From: Oscillospiraceae bacterium
GTDB lineage: Bacteria; Bacillota; Clostridia; Oscillospirales; Ruminococcaceae
Direction of reading: 5' to 3'
Length of the DNA stretch: 64,000 bases
Assembly: GCA_009777155.1 (NCBI GenBank)
Contig: WRMK01000001.1
Location: forward strand, 38,905-102,904
Shown here: one piece after another, positions 37,633 to 48,203 of the stretch
Position numbering within the stretch: the first letter of the stretch is position 1
Layout of the letters: each line of letters starts with the position of its first letter
Made by a program: the position numbers and the translations under genes
Notes under the pieces: generated by a model
The model's input: only the letters and a program-made list of their open reading frames with translations
Database searches by the model: none
Told to the model about the DNA's origin: nothing

Positions 37633-38523
37633 ATGACTTTTGTGCGTGAAAAGCAAATTTATTGCGGCGAGGAGTACTTGGAAATCGACCTCTACAACTA
37701 CACTGGCACAGAGCGGGAAATCGCGCAAGGCGGTCTGCGCGGCAAAAAAGAAATCCTTTCCACACCTCGGCAAATCGACCTGAACGAGGAAGCCTCACGC
37801 CGCAAATTCACACAAGTCGTCAACACAAATTTCAAAAACGGCGATTTTCATGTGACTTTGTCTTACGCTGATGAAAACATTCCCGCAACAGTCGAGGGAG
37901 CAATGCGCGACTTAGAGAATTACATACGCAGGCTTAATTACAGATTGGCAAAAGACGGAAAAGCCCCGCTGAAATATATTTCAATCCCTGCCTGTGTCTT
38001 CAAAAGCGACGGCGTTACACCTGCGCGGGTGCATCATCACATCATCATGAGTTGCAACCTTGACACTGCCGTGATTATCGACACATGGCGCAAAAGGCGC
38101 AAAAAGGGGCAGAAACAAGGCGACAAAATCGGCAGGGTCAATGCCGATATAATCCAAACTCTTGACGATGAATACGGGCTTGCGGCATTGTGCACATATT
38201 TGTCAAAGCAGGCGGGCGGCAAAAAAAGATGGCGACCGTCTCACGGGCTTGAACAGCCGCTCCCGGATATTATCGACTCCGACGGCGAACAGCTGAGGCT
38301 GTCATTCTCGGCGAACCTCGAAAAGCCCGTCAGTGTCACCAACAACCGCCGCTTCAGCCGAAAGGAAGTAGAAAAAATCGCAAAAGCCCCGCTCGATGTC
38401 GCCTACTGGGAAAAGCGTTACCCCGGCTACACCGTGGTCAAGGGGGATTACGGCTTTAAGTCCGTCTACTCCGACCTGCGAGGCTGGGCGGTCTACCTGA
38501 AAATGCGCAGGGTTCGGGAGTAG
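37633..38523 (+). CDS. HUH-type rolling-circle replication-associated protein
   Basis: FHVTLSYADENIP motif 1, ARVHHHIIMS HUH motif 2, ALCTYLSKQ Tyr motif 3. Confidence 0.8.
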   Translation: MTFVREKQIYCGEEYLEIDLYNYTGTEREIAQGGLRGKKEILSTPRQIDLNEEASRRKFTQVVNTNFKNGDFHVTLSYADENIPATVEGAMRDLENYIRRLNYRLAKDGKAPLKYISIPACVFKSDGVTPARVHHHIIMSCNLDTAVIIDTWRKRRKKGQKQGDKIGRVNADIIQTLDDEYGLAALCTYLSKQAGGKKRWRPSHGLEQPLPDIIDSDGEQLRLSFSANLEKPVSVTNNRRFSRKEVEKIAKAPLDVAYWEKRYPGYTVVKGDYGFKSVYSDLRGWAVYLKMRRVRE

Positions 38524-38566
38524 GGGCGCAGATGTATCGGAAAAATTTGTAGGGGGTGGTGTAAAA

Positions 38567-39019
38567 ATGAAAAGCGTAACCGAGATACTAAAATTCTGCC
38601 GCGACATCGACAAAGAAATACTTTACAACAACATGCGCGTTGCCGAATGTCACGAGTTGCTTCAAAACGCAGGCGGGAGCGTTTCGTTTGTTGCTATGTC
38701 AAAAAACAAGCACAACAATTCAAACCCGACCGAGAAAATATATATCGCAACCCATGACAAAATCGAACGCTTGACACAGAAAAACGAGGAAATACGCGCT
38801 TTCAAAGATGCGGTTTACAACGAAATCGACAATCTCTCGCCGGTCGAGAAAATAATTATTTATGGGTTTTACATAAAAAAATTCAGTTGGATGCGTATTT
38901 CGGCGGAAGTTCATTTTTGTATTCGGCAGTGCAAAAACATACGCGACCGCGCTGTGGAAGTGCTTGAGGACAAGTTCAAATCAAATAAAACTATCGCCGA
39001 CTTCAAATTCAACGGGTAG
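38567..39019 (+). CDS. ArpU/sigma-like late transcription regulator
   Basis: LSPVEKIIIYGFYIKKFSWMRISAEVHFCIRQCKNIRDRAVEVL before terminase genes. Confidence 0.65.
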   Translation: MKSVTEILKFCRDIDKEILYNNMRVAECHELLQNAGGSVSFVAMSKNKHNNSNPTEKIYIATHDKIERLTQKNEEIRAFKDAVYNEIDNLSPVEKIIIYGFYIKKFSWMRISAEVHFCIRQCKNIRDRAVEVLEDKFKSNKTIADFKFNG

Positions 39020-39248
39020 AAATTTCACGTCTTTGCCCATATATATACTATTTTCAAAAGATTGCCCGCCATTGCCCGATTTTTGTGTTATAATAGAAAC
39101 ATGAAAATCTGTCAAGTGGGATTTTCCCCGTGAAATTGTCATTTAAACGAACATTGGGCGAGGCTTGAGGTTCGTTTTTTATCGTTTCCGAGAAAAGTGG
39201 AATTGTAAAAATATAAAAACAAACAAACAAACGAATAGAGGTGATGAC

Positions 39249-39884
39249 GTGGATACCGTTCAGAAAAAACGCGGCGGTCAAAAAGGCAACAAAAACGCCA
39301 AAGGGCAAGGTGCGCCTAAGAAAAACAAGAACGCAACAGGCCACGGCGCACCGAAAAAGAACAGAAACGCCGCCGGGCATGGCGCGCCAAAGCAAAACAA
39401 AAACGCCGAGACCCACGGTGCGTACAGCTCTGTTGATTTCTCCGCGCTTTCGGAAAAGGACAAAGAATATATAAAACTTCTCGGAAATTTGAGCGTACGC
39501 GAAAAAATGAATGAGAAGTTAGAATTTCTTTATGTCAAGCGGCACGACCTCATGAATCGCATTGAAAAATTAAAAGCCGACGATGATTCGGGCTTGCTTT
39601 ACACCGATAAAGAAATCGTTTCAAATTCAGCCAAAGGCGAAACCACATCGACTATTAGGGGGAGTGCGTTTCAAAGGCTCGTGGTACTCGAAAATGTTTT
39701 GAATAACACCAACACTAAAATTATCAAGCTACTCACTATCCTAAAAACAGATGAGTTTGAAGAACGCAAACATCAGCTTGAAGCAGATAAATTCGACTTG
39801 GCAAAACAAAAAGCAATCGGCGAGTTTAACGTAGAACTCGATGTAGACAGTGAACAAAACCCGGCAAAAGCGACGAAGGCCTAA
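39249..39884 (+). CDS. Terminase small subunit-like protein with N-terminal GHGAPKKNKNAT repeats
   Basis: RGGQKGNKNAKGQGAPKKNKNATGHGAPKKNRNAAGHGAPKQNKNAETHGAY. Confidence 0.7.
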   Translation: MDTVQKKRGGQKGNKNAKGQGAPKKNKNATGHGAPKKNRNAAGHGAPKQNKNAETHGAYSSVDFSALSEKDKEYIKLLGNLSVREKMNEKLEFLYVKRHDLMNRIEKLKADDDSGLLYTDKEIVSNSAKGETTSTIRGSAFQRLVVLENVLNNTNTKIIKLLTILKTDEFEERKHQLEADKFDLAKQKAIGEFNVELDVDSEQNPAKATKA

Positions 39885-40002
39885 AGGTACTTTCGGCCGC
39901 TTTTCTCCTCTTGCGGGTTCGGCGACCCCGGGGGCTGTTCAGATACGAAAAAAATTTAACCGCTTCCGTGATTTACATTAATTTTTTTGTGGGTGCGGCG
40001 AA

Positions 40003-40548
40003 TTGGCGCAAAAGGGGTGCGGCTGTTTGAAAACTTTGAAATTATATTATACAAAGGCGGTTGCAAGGGTCCTCGATTTGTCGGAAAGGCGGGTAAGGCA
40101 GTTAAAAAGTTCGGGGGTAATTCACGAGCATAAAGGTGCAAAAGGGCTTTATGATTTAATCCCGACTGTGCATAATTATATTAACTACCTGCGAAATCGC
40201 AACCCGGACAGCGGCGAGAACATTGACTACAACACCGAACGCGCTTTGTTGGTACAGGCGAAACGGCGCGACATCGAATATGACTTAGGCGTAAAAGAGA
40301 AAACGCTTCATACATCAGCTGAGATTGAAACGGTAATGACGGGTATGTTTATTAATTTCAAGAACCGCTTAATGGCAATCCCCTCGAAATTGTCGCCGAT
40401 ATTGTCAAAAAAGACGGACAAAGCGGCAATCCACAGGATATTAAAAGAGTCCATTGATGAAGCCTTGTATGAGCTTGCAAGTTTTGAAAATACTTTCAAA
40501 AACGAGGGGGAGAGTGAGGAAAATGAAAATGAAAGCGGAAACCTATAG
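40003..40548 (+). CDS. Nu1-like terminase small subunit
   Basis: HTH VARVLDLSERRVRQLKSSGVI, immediately before GpA-type TerL. Confidence 0.75.
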   Translation: MAQKGCGCLKTLKLYYTKAVARVLDLSERRVRQLKSSGVIHEHKGAKGLYDLIPTVHNYINYLRNRNPDSGENIDYNTERALLVQAKRRDIEYDLGVKEKTLHTSAEIETVMTGMFINFKNRLMAIPSKLSPILSKKTDKAAIHRILKESIDEALYELASFENTFKNEGESEENENESGNL

Positions 40549-42352
40549 TTTATTTAAGCGGGTATTCGACGTTTTGAAGCCGCCGCCCGATATGTCGCTT
40601 GCAGATTGGGCAGATGAATACCGCATTTTGTCAAAAAAGACATCGGCAGAGCCGGGGCGATGGAAGACGAGCAAAGCCCCGTATCAAAGAGAAATCATGA
40701 ACGCAATTTCGGATATAAGCGTTCAAAAAGTCGTTGTAATGTCGGCGGCGCAAATAGGGAAAACAGACGGCTTTATTCTAAACCCGATAGGGTATTTCAT
40801 GCACTACGACCCTTCCCCGATTTTGGTAATGCAACCGAACATTAAACCTTTGGGCGAGTCGTTCAGCAAAGACCGATTGACACCTATGTTGCGCGACACG
40901 CCTGTTTTGCGAGATAAAGTAGACGATAAATTACGCACCGGCACAAACACAATCCTACACAAAGAGTTCCCGGGCGGGCATATTACTATTGTCGGCGCAA
41001 ATTCACCATCGGGGCTTAGAAGCCGCCCTATTCGGATTTTGCTTGCAGATGAAATTGACGGCTACCCTGCTTCGGCAGGCAACGACGGCGACCCGCTCTT
41101 GCTTGCAGACAAACGCCTTACCACCTTTTGGAATAAAAAGATTGTTCTGATTTCCACGCCGACCATTAAAGGCACATCGCGAATCGAACTTGAATTTGAG
41201 AAAAGCACGCAGGAAGTATGGCATGTGCCGTGCCCTGCTTGCGGCGAGTATCAAGAATTATTATGGGCGAACGTGATTTTCAAAAAAGAAAATTTGAACG
41301 AAATAGAATATTTATGTGAAAAATGCGGTGTGTTAAGCGGCGAGGTTGACTGGAAAGAAAAGTATACAAGCGGCAAGTTTATACCGCGCTTCCCCGGCAG
41401 AAAAACTCGCGGCTTCTTCTTAAACAGCCTTGCTTCCCTCTTTGTTGAGTGGCGAGAAATTGTAGAAAAGTTTCTTGTTGCGAACGAGGAAAAGAAAAAA
41501 GGCAACATCGCGCTCCTCAAAGCATGGACTAATATAGAAATGGGGCAGACGTGGGAGGAGGAAGGCGAGGAAATCGAACCCGACAGCATTTATAAGCGGC
41601 GAGAAAAATATAATGCGGAAGTGCCTGCCGGTGTTATTTGCCTTACCGCCGGAGTTGACACACAGGACGACAGGCTTGAAGTTGAGGTTGTCGGCTGGGG
41701 TGAAGACTTTGAAAGTTGGGGGATTAAATACCAGGTTTTTTATGGCGACTTAAAAAAAGAAGACGTATGGAATAGACTTAGCAAGTTGTTAGACAAGACT
41801 TTCGCTCGTGAGGACGGCGCGAAACTCCGTATAGTCTGCGCCTGTATCGACAGCGGCGGGCATTTCACAAACGAGGTCTACAAATTTTGCAAGAAAAGAT
41901 TTTCCCTAAATACATTTGCGATTAAGGGCTTCGGCGGTTTCAGTATTCCTTACATTGGCAACGCTTCAACTTCAAACAGGGCTAAAACGCATTTAATTAA
42001 ACTCGGTGTTGACATAGGAAAACATCAGCTCTATCAAAGGCTGGCTGTTGAAAATGCAGGGGCGGGCTATTGCCATTTCCCCGAAAACTCCGACTGCGGG
42101 TATGATGAGGATTACTTCAAGGGTTTAACCTCAGAAAAAATGGTGCTGACATACAAAAAAGGCATTGCAAGCTATGTTTGGAAAAAGAAAACGAGCGGCT
42201 ACAGAAACGAACCGCTCGACTGCCGCAACTATGCACAAGCCGCCCTCGAAATTGCGGGCGGTATTTTAATACTCAAAAAATCCGACAAAAAAGAAACCGC
42301 ACCGCTTGCAAAAAAGAAAGGGCGGCGGACTATTTCAAAGGGGGTAGATTAG
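40523..42352 (+). CDS. Terminase large subunit, lambda GpA family
   Basis: PDMSLADWADEYRILSKKTSAEPGRWKT, VMSAAQIGKTD, CPACGEYQELLW. Confidence 0.95.
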   Translation: MKMKAETYSLFKRVFDVLKPPPDMSLADWADEYRILSKKTSAEPGRWKTSKAPYQREIMNAISDISVQKVVVMSAAQIGKTDGFILNPIGYFMHYDPSPILVMQPNIKPLGESFSKDRLTPMLRDTPVLRDKVDDKLRTGTNTILHKEFPGGHITIVGANSPSGLRSRPIRILLADEIDGYPASAGNDGDPLLLADKRLTTFWNKKIVLISTPTIKGTSRIELEFEKSTQEVWHVPCPACGEYQELLWANVIFKKENLNEIEYLCEKCGVLSGEVDWKEKYTSGKFIPRFPGRKTRGFFLNSLASLFVEWREIVEKFLVANEEKKKGNIALLKAWTNIEMGQTWEEEGEEIEPDSIYKRREKYNAEVPAGVICLTAGVDTQDDRLEVEVVGWGEDFESWGIKYQVFYGDLKKEDVWNRLSKLLDKTFAREDGAKLRIVCACIDSGGHFTNEVYKFCKKRFSLNTFAIKGFGGFSIPYIGNASTSNRAKTHLIKLGVDIGKHQLYQRLAVENAGAGYCHFPENSDCGYDEDYFKGLTSEKMVLTYKKGIASYVWKKKTSGYRNEPLDCRNYAQAALEIAGGILILKKSDKKETAPLAKKKGRRTISKGVD

Positions 42353-42577
42353 ATGGCGGGAATAGATTTACAGACCGCAGAAAAACACCTTGCCGCATGG
42401 CTTGAAGCCGAGCTTGAATTGACTACCCACCAAAGCTACAGAATCGGTACGCGGTGGCTGACAAAAGCGGACTTAAAAGAAGTCCGCAATCAGATTAAAT
42501 ATTGGCAAGGCGTAGTGAATCAGCTAAAAGGCAGAGGGCGCAACCGCGTTTACCGCGGCGTTTTGCGAGATAACTAA
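42353..42577 (+). CDS. gpW-like head-tail joining protein
   Basis: Small ORF between TerL and portal. Confidence 0.65.
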   Translation: MAGIDLQTAEKHLAAWLEAELELTTHQSYRIGTRWLTKADLKEVRNQIKYWQGVVNQLKGRGRNRVYRGVLRDN

Positions 42578-42603
42578 AGAATTGGCAAATAAGGAGACAA
42601 GGC

Positions 42604-44130
42604 ATGAATTTTATTGAAAAAACCATCGCCGCCATATCGCCGACGGCGGCTTTAAAACGTGCTGTTAGTCGTGTCAAAACAGAAATAATCAACAGTGGCT
42701 ACAGCAATTACGGCGCATCGCACAGTAAAAAATCCCTTATAGGCTGGTATTCGCACGGCGGAAGTGCAAAAGAGGACATTAACGACAACCTGCAAACACT
42801 AAGGGAGCGGTCGCGGGATTTGTTTATGGGCGTGCCAATTGCCACCGCCGCCATCAAAACAATGCGAACAAATGTTGTCGGGTCGGGGTTAATCCTCAAA
42901 AGCCAAGTTGACAATGAGTATTTGAAACTATCAGAGGAGCAGGCGCAATCGTTAGAAACCGAGATAGAACGCGAGTTCGCGCTGTGGGCTGAGAGCGAAA
43001 ACTGCGACCTTGAACGGCTTGACAATTTCTTTGAGCTTCAACAACTATGTTTTTTGAATTGGCTGATGTCGGGCGATGTAATTGTGCTTTTGCCAACCAC
43101 AAAGCGGATTAACTCGCCTTATGATTTGCGTATACAGCTGATTGAAGCCGACCGTTTGAGTACGCCGATTGACAAGTCAAATGAGCCGCGTATTCATAGC
43201 GGCGTTGAAACAAATGCGGCAGGTGAGGTGCTTGCGTATTACATACAAAACAATCACCCGCTTTCAAGCGACAATACAAGTCAAGACAAGTGGCAACGGG
43301 TCAAGGCGTTCGGAGAAAAAACAGGACGGCGAAACGTCCTGCACATTATGAATCGTGAGCGAATCGGACAGCGGCGCGGTGTGCCTTTTCTCGCGCCGGT
43401 CATTGAGGCTGTTAAGCAATTGGGGCGATACACCGAGGCGGAGCTTGTCGCGGCGGTTGTCAGCGGAATGTTTGCTGTGTTCATCGAGAAAAGCGAAGAG
43501 GGCGGCGATGCACCTGCATTAGGCGAGGTTATACCCGAGAATGAGCAAGTAGACTCTATGGATATAAATTCAATCGAAATCGGCAACGGCTCTATCATTG
43601 ATTTAGCACCCGGCGAAAAAGCCAAAGACGTAAGCCCCGGCAGACCTAATTCTAATTTTGACGGCTTTGTCACAGCTGTAACCCGGCACATCGGCTGCGC
43701 GCTTGAAATCCCGCACGAAATTCTTATAAAAGAATTTACAAAGTCCTATTCGGCAAGCAGGGCGGCATTGTTGGAGTTTTGGAAGACTATAAAGATGTAC
43801 CGCAACTGGCTTTCAAATGATTTTTGTAAGCCGGTTTTTGAACAGTGGCTTGCTGAAGCCGTAGCGAAAGGGCGGGTACCTGCGCCGGGCTTTTTCACCG
43901 ACCCTGCAATCCGCAAGGCTTACAGCGGCTCTGAGTGGAACGGCCCGGCACAGGGTAGCCTAAACCCCGTGAACGATGTCAAAGCGGCAGAAATGCGAGT
44001 GCAAAACGGCTTTTCTACCCGCGATAAAGAAGCGCAGGAGTTGGCAGGGAGCGACTTCTATAAAAATATACCGCAACGCAAGCGCGAAGAAAATCTTATG
44101 AAGGAGGTGAGAGACATTGGACGAGAATAA
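42604..44130 (+). CDS. Lambda-type portal protein
   Basis: ATAAIKTMRTNVVGSGLILKS, GQRRGVPFLAPVIEAVKQL. Confidence 0.92.
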   Translation: MNFIEKTIAAISPTAALKRAVSRVKTEIINSGYSNYGASHSKKSLIGWYSHGGSAKEDINDNLQTLRERSRDLFMGVPIATAAIKTMRTNVVGSGLILKSQVDNEYLKLSEEQAQSLETEIEREFALWAESENCDLERLDNFFELQQLCFLNWLMSGDVIVLLPTTKRINSPYDLRIQLIEADRLSTPIDKSNEPRIHSGVETNAAGEVLAYYIQNNHPLSSDNTSQDKWQRVKAFGEKTGRRNVLHIMNRERIGQRRGVPFLAPVIEAVKQLGRYTEAELVAAVVSGMFAVFIEKSEEGGDAPALGEVIPENEQVDSMDINSIEIGNGSIIDLAPGEKAKDVSPGRPNSNFDGFVTAVTRHIGCALEIPHEILIKEFTKSYSASRAALLEFWKTIKMYRNWLSNDFCKPVFEQWLAEAVAKGRVPAPGFFTDPAIRKAYSGSEWNGPAQGSLNPVNDVKAAEMRVQNGFSTRDKEAQELAGSDFYKNIPQRKREENLMKEVRDIGRE

Positions 44131-45325
44131 CATGTACATTCCGTGCGATATGGTTTGGAATATAAGTCAAGTAAACAGCCAACTTACAGAAATTTATATA
44201 TACGACAATATCGCCAACAAGCAAAGCACCGATTTTTGGACCGGCAAAAAAGGCACAGAAATCACGCCGACACAGTTTAACGAGGATATAAACAAAGTCG
44301 TCACGCCGGAAATATGCGTACGGATTAACAGCGGCGGCGGTTCGGTCTTTGCGGCGGAAGCAATCAGGACGGCAATCCGAGAAAAACGTGCGAAAGGAAA
44401 AACCGTTACATGTAAAATCGACGGCTTTTGCGGGAGTGCGGCCGTGGGTATTTCTGCCGCCTGTGAAAAGACATCTATAGCGGCAAGCGGCTATCTGATG
44501 ATACACGACCCGTCTGTTTTTGTATACGGCTATTGCTCCGAAGCCGATTTTTCCAAGAACGCGGTTATGCTAAACAAAATCAAGAAAGGCTTAATCGCGG
44601 CTTACGTTGACAAAACATGCAAAACAGATGAGGAGCTATCCGCTTTAATGACCGCCGAAACATGGTACACAGGCGAGGAAGCCGTAGAAAACGGCTTTTG
44701 TGACGAATTGCTGTTTGAAGAACCTGATGAAAGTGACAGCCAAAACGCGCTTTCAAATTCAAGCAAAGCTCCCGAAAACATGAGCATATTCAACGCTTCT
44801 ATGTCTATGTACCGCAACATTCCGAAATCGTTATTAAATAGCCGCCGTGTAAACCTAAACGGCGGCATTTTTAATGAAGCAAGTCCGCCGGGAAGCGGCA
44901 ATCAAAATCCAATAAGCCAAGAAAGTCAAGAAAACCAAGAAAATCAAAAAGGAGTTGAAAACAGCATGGAAATTAAAACCGTAGAGGAATTAAGAGCGGC
45001 ACACCCCGAACTGACGGCGCAAATTGCGGCAGAAGCCACCGCCGCCGAACGCAAGCGCATACAGGACATTGAGAATGTCGCGCTTGCAGGATTCGAGGAA
45101 GTAATCAACAAGGCAAAGTTTGAAAGCCCTGTAGCGGCTTCCGAAGTGGCTCTGCAAATTATTGCCGAGCAAAAGAAACAAGGCACGAGCTATCTCGCCA
45201 AAGTAAGCGAGGACGTAGCGGACAGCGGCATAGGCTCTGTTGAATCGGGCGCGTATGAGGGTTTAAGTGACGAGAGTGACCCTTTTAGTGCGGCGATAGA
45301 CAAAGTTTTGCCGGAAACTAAATAA
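44117..45325 (+). CDS. ClpP-like prohead protease/scaffold
   Basis: RINSGGGSVFAAEAI, GSAAVGISAACEK; C-terminal scaffold-like region. Confidence 0.88.
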   Translation: MDENNMYIPCDMVWNISQVNSQLTEIYIYDNIANKQSTDFWTGKKGTEITPTQFNEDINKVVTPEICVRINSGGGSVFAAEAIRTAIREKRAKGKTVTCKIDGFCGSAAVGISAACEKTSIAASGYLMIHDPSVFVYGYCSEADFSKNAVMLNKIKKGLIAAYVDKTCKTDEELSALMTAETWYTGEEAVENGFCDELLFEEPDESDSQNALSNSSKAPENMSIFNASMSMYRNIPKSLLNSRRVNLNGGIFNEASPPGSGNQNPISQESQENQENQKGVENSMEIKTVEELRAAHPELTAQIAAEATAAERKRIQDIENVALAGFEEVINKAKFESPVAASEVALQIIAEQKKQGTSYLAKVSEDVADSGIGSVESGAYEGLSDESDPFSAAIDKVLPETK

Positions 45326-45344
45326 GAAAGGAAGGAGAAACATC

Positions 45345-45707
45345 ATGAACTTTACTACAGCAGGTAATCCGATTACAACCGCGGCAGTTTACGAACCGGA
45401 AAACTTTTTCGCAGGGGACTTCCCCATTAAAACCGATTATGGCAAAATCAAGAAAGATGCGGTTATACGCGCCCACGCGCCCGTTGTAAAAACAGCAAAC
45501 GGCATTGAGGAAGCCACGGCAAGCAACCTCGGCAATCTTATCGGTATAGCGGCAAGTGAACCTAATGGCGACGAGGTCGTCTATTACCTCACAGGCGAGT
45601 TTTTCACCGGAGCAATTGTTTTGCCGAGCGGCGTAACCGCCGAAGCGTTAAAGGACGCATTAAGAAAATTGAGCATATTTTTGAAGGAGGTAAGGACTAA
45701 TGCCTAA
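45345..45707 (+). CDS. Head decoration protein (lambda gpD-like)
   Basis: Position and size. Confidence 0.65.
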   Translation: MNFTTAGNPITTAAVYEPENFFAGDFPIKTDYGKIKKDAVIRAHAPVVKTANGIEEATASNLGNLIGIAASEPNGDEVVYYLTGEFFTGAIVLPSGVTAEALKDALRKLSIFLKEVRTNA

Positions 45708-46758
45708 TAATATCAGCATTTACGAACCCCGCACAATGGACAAGTTAATAAGACGTTTGCCGCCTGTGCATACGTTTTTCAAGTCCACGTTTTTCAAGCG
45801 GGAAAAAACCTTTACAACCGAGCAGGTTGACGTTGACTTCAAAAAAGGCAACCGTGCGCTTGCGCCGTTTGTACACCCTAAAATGGGCGGCGAAACCATA
45901 GCAAACTCAGGCTATCAAACAAAAAGCTACAAACCGCCGCTTATTGCACCGAATAAGATTACAACGGCGGGCGATTTGGTGGCACGTCTGCCCGGTGAAA
46001 ACCTCTACAGCGGCAAAACCCCGGCAGAACGAGCAGTCGAGAAGATGGCAGATGACCTTACTGAACTGCGCGAAATGATATACCGCCGCGAAGAATGGGC
46101 TTGTGTGCAGGCGATATACACAGGCAAAATCCCCATCATCGGTAAAGGTCTTGGATATGACATAGATTTCAACTTCACAAACAAGGAAGTTGTTAAAACC
46201 AAGTGGAGTACGAAAGGTTCAAACCCGCTTGAAGACCTTAAAAGATGGCGCGAACAGGTACAAAAGAACGGTTTTATAAACTGCGATGTCTGCATTATGG
46301 CAAGCGATGTTGTTGAAGCTTTCAAGACCAACGAAAAGGTTATGAAAGTTCTCGACACAAAGTCTTATGACCTTGCCGTGTTGAAACCTCGCCAATTGCC
46401 GAACGGCGCGACTTATATCGGCACAATACAGGAGTTGGGGCTTGACATTTACACCTACAACGAGTGGTATCTCGACAACTGGAGCGACCCTGCAAAACCC
46501 GAGCAGAAGTCGCTCGTACCCAAAGGCACGGTCGCGCTTCTCTCGACGAGTGCAGAATACTCCATGTATTACGGCGCGATTACAATGTTGAGCGGCAATG
46601 GCGGCCCGAACGAAAACTTTGTCACAGTTGAAGGTTCACTTGTACCTAAAGTGTGGGTTAAGCACAACCCCGACCGCCGTTTTCTCGCGCTTAACAGCCG
46701 ACCGCTTCCTGTTCCGCATGAAGTTGACAGCTGGTTTATCGCTGAGGAAGTGGTTTAA
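45700..46758 (+). CDS. Major capsid protein, lambda gpE family
   Basis: RTMDKLIRRLPPVHTFFKSTFFKREKTFTTEQVDVDFKKGNR. Confidence 0.92.
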   Translation: MPNNISIYEPRTMDKLIRRLPPVHTFFKSTFFKREKTFTTEQVDVDFKKGNRALAPFVHPKMGGETIANSGYQTKSYKPPLIAPNKITTAGDLVARLPGENLYSGKTPAERAVEKMADDLTELREMIYRREEWACVQAIYTGKIPIIGKGLGYDIDFNFTNKEVVKTKWSTKGSNPLEDLKRWREQVQKNGFINCDVCIMASDVVEAFKTNEKVMKVLDTKSYDLAVLKPRQLPNGATYIGTIQELGLDIYTYNEWYLDNWSDPAKPEQKSLVPKGTVALLSTSAEYSMYYGAITMLSGNGGPNENFVTVEGSLVPKVWVKHNPDRRFLALNSRPLPVPHEVDSWFIAEEVV

Positions 46759-47093
46759 TGGATTTTCAAGAACTTGTAAAGCGCGATATTAAAGCGGTTT
46801 TTCATAACGCAAAAGAACACGCACGAGTTATGAAAGTCGAATATAACGGGGAGAGCTATGAAATTCCCGTTATAATCGACAGCGAGGAAGCGCGAGACCG
46901 AAGGCGGCTTGCCAAAGACAACGGTGAGGGCATGTTTATTGCGGCGTTAACAGTCTATATATCGTTTTACGATTTGGGGATTGTGCCGCGAAAGGCGAGT
47001 GTAATCGTTATCGACTCTACCGCCTACACTATCGCAAAAGCCGCATTTGACGAGGGCGAAATAATACTCGAATTAGAGGTGCTTGACGAGTAA
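46758..47093 (+). CDS. Head-tail joining protein
   Basis: Module order. Confidence 0.55.
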   Translation: MDFQELVKRDIKAVFHNAKEHARVMKVEYNGESYEIPVIIDSEEARDRRRLAKDNGEGMFIAALTVYISFYDLGIVPRKASVIVIDSTAYTIAKAAFDEGEIILELEVLDE

Positions 47094-47110
47094 GTTTCCA
47101 AGGAGGTCTA

Positions 47111-47680
47111 ATGATTGAAATTACCGAAAGGCAAATCGACCGAGTAAGTCTTATACTTGACGGCTTAAAGAACATGCCGGAGACGGCATTGGCGAACGTC
47201 ATAAACCGCGCGCTTACAACAGCCCGCTCCGAGTCCGACAAAGGGATTCGGCAGACATATTCAATCAGGCAAGCAGACCTCAAAAATAACCGCAACATAA
47301 GCGTGAAAAATGCAGGTAGGTCAGATGTGGAAGGCTCGCTCAGCTATGCAGGGAACTTGATACCGCTGATTAAATTCAACCCCGGGCTTGAGGGGTTGAC
47401 AAGGCGGCAAAAGGTTCAAGCAAGGCAATTAACACGCAATCCGCCGACCACTTTCAAAGATGCTTTTGTCGCCCGCATGAGCAACGGACATGTTGGGATT
47501 TTTGAGCGCAAGGGAAAAGAACGCTTCCCCATAAAAGAAATCATGGGTTCGTCAATTGCACACATGGTTGAAAATGACGACGTGTGGCCTGCGGTTGAAG
47601 CCGCCGCACAAGATACAATCGACAAAAGGGTCGAGCAGGAAATAACCCGCATTTTGAATGGTTATGGAGGTAGACGATGA
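47111..47680 (+). CDS. Minor tail protein Z-like
   Basis: NVINRALTTARSESDKGIRQTYSIRQADLKN. Confidence 0.7.
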   Translation: MIEITERQIDRVSLILDGLKNMPETALANVINRALTTARSESDKGIRQTYSIRQADLKNNRNISVKNAGRSDVEGSLSYAGNLIPLIKFNPGLEGLTRRQKVQARQLTRNPPTTFKDAFVARMSNGHVGIFERKGKERFPIKEIMGSSIAHMVENDDVWPAVEAAAQDTIDKRVEQEITRILNGYGGRR

Positions 47681-48153
47681 CGGTAAATGTCTTACTTGAT
47701 GGGCTGAAAAGTTTCATAGAAGAAAACACAAAGGATATAATTTTGCCTGTGAGACTTGTGAAAAACAAGACCACGCCCGAATATGAAAAGCGTAAGGGCG
47801 AGGACGTTACTCACCGTCCCCCGAAAGTCTACAAAATGCGCCTGCCCACCAAAGAAGCGGAGACAAACGAAATCCCGTATATACTTTTGCAATTTCTAAC
47901 CGGAAAAGACCAACAAAAGCCCGGCGAGCCGCCCGACAGTGAGTGCCATATACGCATTATTGTCGCGACCTATTCCGAGGACGGCAGCGAGGGCGCAGGG
48001 GATTTGCTTAATGTGCTTGTGCGAATACGCACGGCTTTATTAAAAGCAGGGGTTGTGGGAAATCAATTTTTGCTTCGCAAGCCGCTTGAGTACTATAGCA
48101 ATTTTACTTTTAATTTACTACGCAATCCAAGCGCAAAACCGCATAGGTTATAG
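47677..48153 (+). pseudogene. Putative tail terminator-like gene interrupted near its 3' end by a MITE-like insert
   Basis: Upstream part ends RKPLEYY; downstream of the insert the sequence reads YPEDTHPYFLGELMLVFEMPEIKREVPLDNF*. Confidence 0.65.
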
Positions 48154-48203
48154 CTTTTACGCTTGTCTATCGAATAATTAATAAGTAAAATTGCTATTGT
48201 ATA
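48094..48203. mobile_element. MITE-like hairpin, related to M (TIR TAGCAATTTTACTT / AAGTAAAATTGCTA)
   Basis: Inverted ends and interrupted coding sequence. Confidence 0.75.

Noticed and set aside
39241-39474. Overlapping alternate-frame ORF over the GHGAPKKNKNA repeats
   Set aside because: Frame-shifted shadow of the terminase small subunit-like gene
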